A program made the position numbers and the translations under genes. Positions 27,759 to 39,700 of a DNA stretch of 64,000 nt are shown one piece after another; position 1 is the stretch's first letter; every line of letters begins with the position of its first letter. The stretch covers positions 12,853,501-12,917,500 of the forward strand of contig NC_071342.1 in NCBI RefSeq assembly GCF_027744825.2, read 5' to 3'. The stretch comes from Synchiropus splendidus. Lineage: Eukaryota > Chordata > Actinopteri > Syngnathiformes > Callionymidae. The notes beneath the pieces are model-generated. The model made no database searches and had not been told where the DNA came from. It worked only from the letters and a program-made list of their open reading frames with translations.

Positions 27759-30700
27759 CGGGGGGTGCAATATTATCTTGCATATCTTGAGTGTTAGGCA
27801 GCCATATTGTTCCCCTGACAGACCTCCATGTAAGTTCAGGGAAAATGTTCAACATCATCAAGAATTAAATGCCACATTTTTCAATAGCAACAAAGAGAAG
27901 GGCATCGGCAATTAACCTCCTACTAATTGACAACTGGCGGCTCAGTGTAGTCTCAAAATCCAATCTGCATTTTTTTCAGTCATCTGGACCTTAAGCTGAA
28001 ACCTCACTTTCTCAAACCGGCCGGCGCTGGATAGTTGCATGAGGAGTATAAATCACAGCAATTTCCGAACTACAGGGCTTCTTCCACTAGGCTCACTGCT
28101 CCATGACCAGTGGTCACAGAATACGGTGGCCTCAAATGGGCAAAATGTAGTCTCACAACAGACGGATTCATGTGCCTTGTCAGTCAGTCAAATATTTGTC
28201 AAAGTTGCTTGAAGTTCTTTGATATCCTGCGCCCTCAGTGAAGAATTGTGACTTCAATGATTAAAGTTATTTTACTTATTGTAATAGCAGATTCTTGATA
28301 CACAGGCACACACACACACACACACATATATGGGTTCGATTTAAAAAAATCTAATTAATTACAGACTTTGTGATTAATTAATCACAATTAATCGCAGTTT
28401 AATGCTATGGGATTATTTGCCACAAGGAGCCACATTGTTCAATTTGAATGAATTTGGTATATAAGTGAAACTAATGATGGACCCATACATACATTTAAAC
28501 GACAAAATATTGTTTATTTTGCATCAGTTTGACAATAAATCACAATGGTGGCTATATTCAACTTTTATATCACCTTATTTAAACTAAAGCTCTTTTAATG
28601 TCTTGAAAATATTTGTATAAGAATTTCAAGTACATTCAGAGTAGTGGAAGCCCTGTCGTGAAAAACGTCCCTGAACAAAAGCAAACAGATGCTTTTGTTT
28701 GCTTTTGTTCAGGGATCCCTCCATGTTTGTTGTTGTTGTTATCATCCTAGCGTGTCTTGTGCATCAGTGGGATCAGTGGACCAGGAACTCCTGCACTTAC
28801 AGAGGTTCCCTGTTGTCTGAAGAGCAAACTGTTAAATTAAATTAAATTAAATTATTATTGTTTTTTTTTTATTCCACACATGATCCATTCCTCAATGTGA
28901 ATTATGCAAATGTTATATAAATACTTTTATTTTAAACGCTATTATAAACTATTACAGCCGTCACCACAGCCGACCACGACAGAGCGCTCACAGTGGCCCA
29001 GCTCACCGCTCAGAGAGTTTGTGTGTTCACTCAGATACATGAAAAAATAGAGGGAACATTGATGAGGCGTATTGACAGACTGAAAGAAGGGAATATTTGA
29101 CAGAGCAATCCAGTTTCAATAATTTCAGTGAGTTGATTTTTCATTAATAAATACCTTTTTCGGGTTGTGATGAGGCTTCAGAGCACTTCCTGTACTAGCT
29201 GCTATCATTCAGCCACATGACTTCCCCTGTTGGCTTCTTTCAGGACACAACACAATCTCTACTGCCGTTTCAAGAACTCATAGCGTAACCCTGTGTTGGA
29301 TATGTTTAGTAGAATATCCTCTTCAGTCTTAGCACCCAGCATGGATTCTGACTGTTGAATTCATGCCTGCTACATTTGGAAACATTACAGCCACCTTTAT
29401 CTCGCTCGTGTCACCGGTGTCTTTGGCCCATTGACACTATTTTCGCAGCGGCCAGCAGCCATTCATAGATTTCAGGAACCAATTCTACTCTTGAAACAAC
29501 AGGGGAGAGCAGATAATTACCTAAGTGCAGATAGCGGACTAATCACGCGGCGCTGGAGGGCGCGAGGGCCACAGATGCACCCTCTGCTCTCTTGATACCT
29601 CTTTTTCCCTGCATGGTAGTCCTGCGGTTCACAAAGCAATCAGGTCTGATTTGTTAAGCCGGTGCTTTGGTGGCTGTTGCATACGCCATCTAAACACTCG
29701 GGGCGCTAACTCCAAGCTGCGTAAGTCCTTCCTGGAGAGCCAGTGTTCAGGCGCAGTTAATTTAGAAGCAGTCTGCCAGAGCGGCCTGGCCGGCAGCCAG
29801 AGGGCACCACACTCGCTGTCCTTGAGAAGTAGGCCCCACCGGGCTTCTCCTCTACATATTGAAAAGCCTCTTTGACTGGAAGATGTATTAAAAGTCCATA
29901 ATAAGTTCGGCAATGACGTGGTGGATATCCGCCTTGCCGTAGCTTTGGGTCAAATAAGACAAAGATGAACGGAGTCTGCCATCAGACAATTACAAAGAAT
30001 TTGCTATGTGACACCTGATACCATTTTTCTTTGCACCCAACCCCCGAGTTATGACAGCTCTCTTTCTGGCAACGTCTCTAAGGGGCTGCTTCGGAACATT
30101 ATGATTGATTCTAACTGCTGTTGTATTTTTCTTGCAGAAAAAACGAGGGTGGAGCTTCACAGCCCTTTAACCTAATGTGCCTTTGTAGATACTCTCCGCT
30201 ATGTGGAGCAGGGCTGCATCTGGCAGGACAAAGGGAACTTTTTGAATTCCTGCCTTTGCATTTCAACATAATGAAGCTGTGTAAATCAATGGTGTGTGCA
30301 ACTGGTCTTCGGTCACCCCTGAATGACAAGGCATGACCTTGGCGTGGGAAACGGCCCACTGAATGTGGCGTCCACGTTTGAGTCCAGACCCACCAGGTTA
30401 GTTAGTGTAATAACAATGTCCCACCCAGACATTGTTATTGAGGAAGCTTTAAACTCAGATATCTTTTGTTGCCTTAAAATTTGAATTGATCTTTTCCCAG
30501 CACGACACACTATTTTCTCAATCAAAAAGGGTCATCATTAATTTTGTGATATATATTTCCACCTCATGAGGTTGTACTTAAAACAAACAGCCTATTTCAT
30601 AGTTAATTCCAGAGCCAGGAAATGAACACCTTGGCTTCCTGCATTCCAGCTCCTCAAGCATTGAAATATGTCCATCTAGTACTGCTGGGTTGATGACGTT

Positions 30701-33700
30701 TCATGAAACAGTGTCCTGGTTTGCAGTGGCCACTAGATGGCACTTTCTGCTTAGCTATCTTGGCTTTGCAGAAGGACTTGAAACCTCTCATCAAGAGCTC
30801 CATCTACTGAGCTCTGAAAATGAGGACACTGCAACACTACCCGTCACTACTTTAATGAAACTTTATCCGCATCAGTAATAATGTGACCTACCGAAGTCTC
30901 TTCATGTTGTCAGCCACCAGTTGGTGGAGTTGTTTATCCAGGGTGATACATTATCTAGCTTGCTACTGTTGACTTCTGCACGACTGTCGTCATTCACATT
31001 CCAATGTAAGACCATGAAGTTTCACCTCAGTAACCCAATAACCCTATACAACTTCCATAATCCAGCTCCTCCCGGGGGGTCCCGAGGCGTTCCCAGGCCA
31101 GACCGGAGACATAATCTCTCCAGAGTCCTGGGTCTTGCCTGGGGTCTCCTCCCGGTAGGACATACCTGGAACACCTCCCCAGGGAGCAGCGGCTCCACCC
31201 CGAGCTCCTCCCGGATGACCAAACTCCTCACCCTATCTCTAAGGGTGCGCCCAGCCACCCTGCGGAGGAGACTCATCTCAGCCGCTTGTATCCGCGATCT
31301 CATCCTTTCGGTCATTACCCAAAGCTCGTGACCATATGAGAGGGTGGGAACGTAGATCGATCGGTAAATCCAGAGCTTCGACTTGTGACCGGACCGTCGT
31401 GGTGATGAGGGAGCTGAGTCCTTGCACTTGACAAATTTAAATGTCAATGCATACATTTTTTAATAAAGATATAAATGCTGATAAATTCTCTGAATGTCTT
31501 CGTCAAATGACACATTATCAACATCAGCTTCTCTGGATTCAAATCGAATAAACTTTGTTTTACAGCTAAACCACAAGACCCCTCAAGCCTGGATCTATGG
31601 CAGAGGACTGGCAGCCAGTTAGCACAGGCTGGGGAACAATTTTACTAAAGCGGCAGCAACCTTAAATCATTTGCACATTGATTTTGTGCTTGCCTCTTGC
31701 TTATTAATCTTTTTGGAATGAAAAACTGCAAATGAAGACTTTGGAACAACCAATAAAACACGGCCAATGATCACTGTCGTATTTTAAGCGGCACGATCTC
31801 ACATTTGTTTTAGCTGTTTGCAGTGAGGGGTCAATACTCATAAGACTAAATAAAAACTGTAATGAGTTTTGTAGATCACTTGCCGCTAATTAGTGGAAAC
31901 TAAAAAAATAAAATGTTGTCGCAAATATTTGCTGTTTTAGTTAAACAGCACACAAATAAGCACAAGCTGACAAAAGTTGCATTCCACTCTAACAAACCAA
32001 AAATCTGGACTAAAGAGTCACCTTTCAAGGCCAGAACTGAGCTGCTACAGTGAGCAAATTTAGCTATAGCAATATACCGTACTGTATAGAGCTATACACG
32101 TTTTAGCCATGGAGGTCACAATTGTTGTGATGCCACTTATCACTGGTTTGTCGTGATGATCGAGGAGGCTTGAATAATGTGCACCAGTGCCGGTTTACTC
32201 ACCTTGCTAACGTGCTAGCTATTAGCATCTACATGGATCCAGCCTCTTTGCCTCCTTCAACATATTTCAATGTCAATGTCTTGGTTTGTTTAGGTTAATA
32301 AATGTTGGTGGAAATTTTAAACTTGAGTTTTTGTTGTTTCCGAACTGTTTCGTGACAATTTCTGGCACCAGAGTCAAGGACAGCTATACAGTGAAGCATT
32401 CAGGGAAACCCAGATAAAGAGAGAATTACAAGACGGAAAAAAACGTAATAACCAACATGGCATGTTTTTTGTTTTTTTTTACCTAAAAACTTTGATAGCT
32501 ACCACACTTTCTATACTCAAATGAAAAGCAACACCTTTCAACCTTTGAAGTTCAAACATTTAACTTCAGTCAGAAAACAGAATACCTGATGAACACTGTG
32601 TGAACTTTGCCGTCGTCTACACGTATTGACGAAAGGATCTCTGTCACTCCAGCCTCTTCATTGCAACAAAACACATACTGAAATAGATGGATTGATCTGT
32701 CATGTGAAGTCGTAACAATGTTGAACTGATATGACTGTATCTTACCTGCAAAACTCCATCCACGATGAAGAGTTTCATGAAGAAGAAACCGTGGTTGGCT
32801 GTCCCTTGGTCCACGTACAATAAAGTTCCCTCTGCTGTCTGTGTTTGAAAACTCACAGTGATGTTGTTGAGAGCACTGAGCTCGGTGCCTTCGAATTCCA
32901 GGTATGAATTCCCAAAGAACTGAACATAGCTGGAATCTGGAAAGCAAACAGTGCACAAAGTAAGTCATAAATTCTCACGTGAGTTTCTTAAAAGTCAGAA
33001 TCAGATTTTTATTTGGCATAACACCTTTTCAATCTCTTTTTTGTCCCGTGCAGTTTAGTATTGCAATGTATTTTTGATTTACACCAAGACCTAGATGGAG
33101 GATTTCCGTAGGCTATGAATGGTGATTCTGGGTGTCTTTTATTTCAGCCTTCTGAAGAATGTAATATCAAGAGACCCAGGGAATCAGGGAATCTCTTTCA
33201 GCTTTGAGCACCTGGGCTTAAAGTATTACCCCCCTGGTCCACCACAAGCCTTAGCATTCCAGTCCATGGATCATTTGACTGATGGGTCCTCGGGGCATTA
33301 AGCAAACAAGTTTGTCAAGTCCTCTTTTCTTCAAGAGTGCGCGACGACCAAGGCGCTGAGAAATGCCCGTACATGGATGAAAATAAAACTGCGGACTATG
33401 AGCATATTTGAACTCCAACAGCGCGCAGCCACAATGCAGTGCTTTCCACCGCTCCGCTCCTGACAATGGGCTTTGCCAAGGCTGATGATGGAAAATTACT
33501 CCTCAGAGACAAAGCTATTCATTAATTTTAAAACCTTGTTTAGTCTGATGTAGACTTTGATGCAGTCTGAGGCTGCTGCCAGGAGGCAGTATCATGCCTC
33601 ATTAGCAGTTAGCTTCTCCCGCGCCTTCAAAGGTTTCCTGTTTTTTAGCAGCAGCTTACAGTCGCAGCCTATTTTTCTTTTGCACATTTACATCAGCCGG

Positions 33701-36700
33701 TCGAACCAAATCTAAATTGTAAATGTGTACAATTCAAACTCTGCGAAAAAGAATGTTTCATTGTCGAGCTCTACACGTGGACTTTCGATTCCTATTCAAC
33801 GTGAAGATAATGATTAGGAGTCACTGAGGGTCATTGTCTTTCTCAAGGACATCTGGCCTGCAGAGGAGGCGCAGATCAAAAACACTAAAAGAGAAAATTT
33901 CATCAACCACTACCTCTTCTTATCCAGTGGACAGTCGATGATATGATTTATTAATTGATTGTCCTCATGACACACATCAATATAAGCTTGGACAGTCCCA
34001 AAGCTCTTTCACTCGTCGACCACTAAGAATGTGAATTCACACTGAAGTCAAATACAGTTAAAAGCGGGCAGTATATCCATCTTGTGACCTTGAGTTGTCC
34101 ATCAATCATACCATCGATGAAGAAATATTATCTTCCACAACTGAGTAATTGTCATGAATGGATAATAATTCATGGTCTGTTTAAACTTGTGATATAGTGT
34201 TGTACTGATGGATGGCGTTTGAAAGCAATACAGCCCAAAAGCTTCTCCAGCCACTTCCACTGCAAGTCATCCTGCCTTGCAACATCCGTCCTCATCAGTC
34301 CTCACCTACCACATAGTGAACCTCTTTGGTTGTCTTCTGGTCCAACACTGTCTCTCCTCTCCACGTACTATCCAGTCGCCCAAACTTTCCCTCTGGTCTT
34401 GTTCATCTCTGACATTCTTAAAGAAAAACTCTGTATGTTCCTCGCTGACACTTTTTTTTGTCGCTCACTTAAACACACATCGTAGCAGGTCTTTCTGCCC
34501 AATAAAGGAGACCGCACGCATAAGGATATTCAAAATTTCTGTCTCAGTGTTGATCAAGAAGCTTGTCTTTCTAGCAAGAAATCTGAAATGCTTTTTAAAA
34601 TGGAAGAATCGCAAAAGAGACATCAGAATAACTAAATCACAGGAACACTGCCGCTGCTCGTGGAACTAAGGCGGTCCGGTCAGTGGACCGAGATTTCCTT
34701 CTCAAGATTAAACATTTTAATTCCCATCAATATGGCAAAACTCCCCCCTTTGCTTGCAATGTTTACATTCCGATCCATGCCAGAATTTGAATTTGGGAGC
34801 GATCTTCTCAACTAAAAAACATCTGTTGTTAATATATATGTACCATGGCCAGGCCCGACTTTTTTGGGGGACAAATTCACTCTCAACAGCCCCCGGACAA
34901 AAGGATTGTCTTTTACCATCCCTGATCAGGACGGAGCACCCTGACTATTGTTATCTGTGAGGTCCCTTTAAAGCTTATACACCCCTGTCAGTCATCTCCA
35001 GCCTGCCTTCACTCTCTTCTTCCATCGCCTTTGCTGCAGACGACTGAACCTAAATACTCTGATACAACTTCATTTTTTATAGCTTGTTGTTGTAGGCTAT
35101 ATCACAGTATCATTTCCAACATGAAAAAAATATAAAAATAAAAATGTCTGGACAAACCAGGACAGAAAAAGTGAACTGCTAGGTGTAACTCTTTGCCGTC
35201 CCTGCCAACTATAAATAGATAATGCTGACAAAGAATATTTGCCGCTTGCCAAAATCACATCTTGTTTATGCATAGCTTTTGATATCACACCCATTACACA
35301 TTCTTATATACAGCCTGAACTATACACGACAACTTTTAACTAATTACACCGCTGGATGCGATCTTGGTGTTTAGCATAGTACAGGATCATTTGGTTTTAT
35401 AAAGCAGATAGCCACATAGTACTGTACTATCTTAAACAAAAAAAAAAGTAACTTTCTGGCTATAAAGTGAAAGAAGAATTATACCAGGGGAAGTGTCTAT
35501 TCAGATAAATCTTTTGAAGCCAATGTAATTACAGGCTGCTTTAATACATGACCATAAAATAGGTGAGAAAATTGATCAGAGTCACATTTAATGTTACGCG
35601 GAAAGAAGGAGAACCATGTTGGAGTGACAAGCGAATGCCGGAGCACCAGGTCCGCGAAAAGAAAAATGCATTTCAAGAAATGTGGGCGTCAGATAGATGA
35701 CGGCGATGAGGACGGACGTTGGCTGACGGCATTTAATTGATAGAGACTTTATGTCACATTTATTGGGAGAAAAAAAAATCCAGGATGTAAGCCATGTTCT
35801 GCCTGTGATTTATTGGGTATAGTAATAGACTTGATTGAACTTGTCACAGGACAGAGATAAAATACTGCTGAGCACCATTCTTAGACCTCTGCAATTTCAG
35901 AGCCGCGTGAGAAGGCAGAAGGTCATTCCTTATCTACAGATTTCCCCCAAAATATCTTCTGCCCGAGACATGAGATGAGCCTAGACGTGCCACAAAGGTA
36001 AGTTCTGGTTCAGATGTGTGAGGTTATGCTTCATATTATTATTTTTTTTTACCTAATCATGGGTAAAGATTATATACTGAATGTGTAGGAGTTTAAATGG
36101 CATGAACCAGAAAGACAATGAAGAAGAAGGATTTTTTTTATGGAACGCTTATGCAACTCATGACTCAACTAATATAATATTGCTATGAACTATGAACTGC
36201 CAGAAACTGACGGTTTTTTTGGGTGGTTTATTATAATATTAACTGTCAGTTTAAACACCATTCAAATATCCTTCATGGAACAAAGACATTTCTAAGAAGT
36301 GTTTTTAGCTTTAGTTTTAGCCAGCCGTACAGGCACTTTAAGTGTCAATGACAAGTCTCTGGAACAATGGATACATGTATACGCAGTATGAAATGACCAT
36401 ATATCATCTACAAAGTTGATTCTGATGAATTCCAACATTAAAGAAGTGAAAAAATATCAAATTCAGAGCCGTGTTGAACAGAGGAAGAACCAGGAACAGA
36501 CTTTTGTGACGAAGAATGAGGGACGTGTGGGAACTATCGGCGTTTCTTTGCTTTGCAGGTTTATTTTGCCCAGAAAGAACGGATTTTGAAACTGGCTGCA
36601 AGTGCTCAAAGTTTTGTAAACAAATGGCAAGGGATGATGACAACACGATGAAAACAGTGGAGAGAAGGTGTCAATAATGTACTGGCCAGTAAAACACCAT

Positions 36701-39700
36701 TAACTGTGTTCCGTTCACTGTACAAATGCATTACATATTTTTTGTACTACTGACCAAGTGAGATTTACATTACATTTACATTACTGTTCAGTGTGGTTCA
36801 TCCATCTCTGATCTGCGCAAGCACTTCATCTTCTCACAATCGCCCGAGTCACAACTTGGTGGTGGTTCAAATAGAAATTAATTATTTACCTAGCAGAAAA
36901 ACTGTTGACAAATCCCTCATTATTCTCAAATATTGCCACTACTTCCACTGCATCAGTGCACCATTATGTCGGTACATCTGGCGACATCACAAGATGGCGG
37001 GGGCGTTTGACCTACTTGTCAGAATCACAATATATTTGAAATTCTATTGAATTTTTGTCCGGAAAACCCTGTATTTCTTCTTTGTAATCACGTATTGGTT
37101 GATGTTGATGTTGGGGACACCTCAATGCTTGAAGAGTGATGTGACCAGTAACATGAAATCGACAATAACACTCTCACTCATAAGGTGTCATATCGATGTC
37201 AAGTGGACTTTTCAGTCCAATGTTGACGCAGAAGTGGAGCTATATATACTTGGTGACATGAAACTTTCAGGAGTACCATCCATGGCTTCAGGATTTGCAG
37301 TGCTAGGGGAAAGCTGGTTCAATTGAAAGTCTAATGTGATGCAGTGCAGATGCTTGGCCATGACGTTTTCCAGTTAATCTCTCACTACATTGTCTACTAC
37401 TCTGGAAAAAGAAAGGGGGACTTCACAGTCAAAATCTGAGATGTGAAGACAAATGAACGGAGTTCAGTTCGCGTGGCTGGGAAGAATCATCCCTGACTTC
37501 TGTGGCCAATGCCAGGCAACTCCAGCGAGAAAAAAGAAATAGAGAAAAACAAAAGGAAAAAGGAAACGACACATAGGTTTCGCGAGCGAATGTCCATTGT
37601 CAGTATCTGAACAATGGAGCTGTGCGCGACTCGCTCAGATGTTCTGGTGATTGATTATTTCTGTTTTTTTCAGGCGGCTGCGCGGGAACCCAATGGCGGC
37701 AAGAATCCTGTTTCGCCCCAGTTGCTGTTGTGGGTGTCTTCAGGCAAGACACAGGAAAAAGTGCGGAGTGGCGCAGCAGAGGGTGAAACGGACTCGGGCT
37801 GTTCTGGGCCTGGGGCAGCAGTTTTAAAGTTGCCCTAAGCTCCACAGCAATGTATGTAGGACTTATCGTGAAGGAAATTGGTTATTTCGCCAAAGCCTCA
37901 GTGAGGGTGGGCATGAAAAAGTGATTGGCAGATACACAGAGCTTCTGGTTAAGCAAAATTGAGTCAGACTTGCTTATCAGCTTGCTTAAGAGGAACATTC
38001 CGATACCCTCCTCGCCTGCTGCTTACCTATCAAGTAGATGTTCAAAGCGCGTCATTTTGTGTCCGAGATAGCAGCTTGACCTGCACCGTGGAGATGGAGC
38101 ATAGAAACGCCAAGCAAACCGGGTGGCAGCCTATTAAACAGCTGTAGGCTCTGAATCCTCGACAGATAACCATCAACTGTCCGGCATCGAGGGCAGTGAT
38201 GTCGGAAATCCGCTCTTTCTATTTTTAACCTTTTAATGAAAATGGCATGAAAACAGGAACCCAACTGCAAGGCAGCGCGACACTCCCATGTGTATGCTTA
38301 AATTATGCACAGACTTGGAAGATTTCAAAGGTTGTAGTTTTAAAAGATCCCTGTCAGAGTTTCAAACAGGACCAAGGGCAATGCAGGCATTAAGTCACTG
38401 ACCTACTTTGAGGCACTGAAGCATCTTGTTTAAAAATGTGTTTTCTCTGATTAAACAAGGAAAAGAATAAATATATCTTTGTAGGTTCTGTGGTTTGGGG
38501 ATTCAGCTGAGCCTGCTTTGTGCGTCTGACACACTCTCGCCACTGGCTCAGGTGCTGTGCCGAGAAGTCCATTATGTTTGAGCCCAGAGTGATTTTCAGA
38601 GTGTCGCAGCGAATTGGTTCAAGCCCGTCTGTGTTCAATCAGGTCTGTTTTACACCCCTATGAACAGTTTCAAAGGCAGATAGACCTCATCTGTCAACAT
38701 GAACTGCCCCCTTCCAAATGCTCCTTCACTCAGAGACGAGTGAACTCCGACAAAGTCATGTCCAACGCAGAGAGTTATGTGGATTGCCAGCACTTTTTTT
38801 TTTTTTTAATGAAAACCTGATTCAGTTTTCAAGCCGATGCAGTGTTGAAAAAAATATTTTTTAAAAAGCATCAATGCAAATATATTTTGAAATTATTATT
38901 TCTTAAATTAATGAATTTCATTTATCTGTTTTAAAATGCCTTAAGTTGCTGTAAAGTCTGGTGGATGCTATGATTAATTCACATCAGCCACTGACAGATG
39001 ATGAGAAGCAACATGAGCTTTGAACGGACTATAAATATATCACAATATTTACTTGCTCTGAACTAACATGGTGAGTTGGCAGCTTCCATTGCTGTGCACG
39101 GCAATCAAGACGCGTTAAACTGTGAGTTCCAACTTCTTTTTACGGATGACAGGACAAAAATATTACCTGAAGTTGCTCAAAACTGGGTTACAGTATTTTA
39201 CCATGCCATACCGCAATGTGTTTTCTTTTTGTCTTTCAGCCATGTAACTTCACTGCAGCACCAATGTCACAAAGGAATTAATGACTTCAGAGTCTGTGTG
39301 GCGTGTACCTGTGGATTGCTCAGCTGTGTGCGCCGTGCTGAGTGTTGGCTCAGACGCAGCATGCGAGTAGCTGTAAGTGATGTTCTTGGCTCCCATCACC
39401 AAGGGAACCAGGTTTGTAGCAGGAGGAAGGCAGGTGACCTTGTTGATGCCGTCCACACAGCTGTATGCTTCCGGACAGGGATTCAAAAGGCAATCGTCGT
39501 AGTTGTGCTCACAGTTCCGCCCCTGCGCGAGAAACTCATTTTGTCATTCGGCAATTAAACATGAAATGACATACGCATCATTAGCATGAGTTATGGCTTC
39601 AGAATTGCCCTGTGAGGGTTTAATATAATGTGATTCTCTTTGACATTGTATGTTGTGACAAAAATATGCTGAACATTTTTAACACTGTCCCTCAACCCTT

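Larger units (their letters stand above)
27308..32585. other. eys intron within LamG1, no exon found
   Basis: Phases 2 and 2 join directly. It contains two long (AT)n tracts, a (CA)n tract, a composite repeat with a hairpin (28329-28820), a degenerate MITE (30676-30852) and a LINE 3' fragment (31040-31420). No independent gene is supportable. Confidence 0.6.

Noticed and set aside
37670..37837. Plus-strand exon-like segment after TTCTGTTTTTTTCAG
   Set aside because: The acceptor looks good, but the frame ends at a stop with no recognisable domain and no partner exon.
38390..38638. 82-codon minus-strand ORF as a linker exon of eys
   Set aside because: No Ser/Thr-rich composition and no splice pair of phase 1-1; the flanking exons already join in frame.
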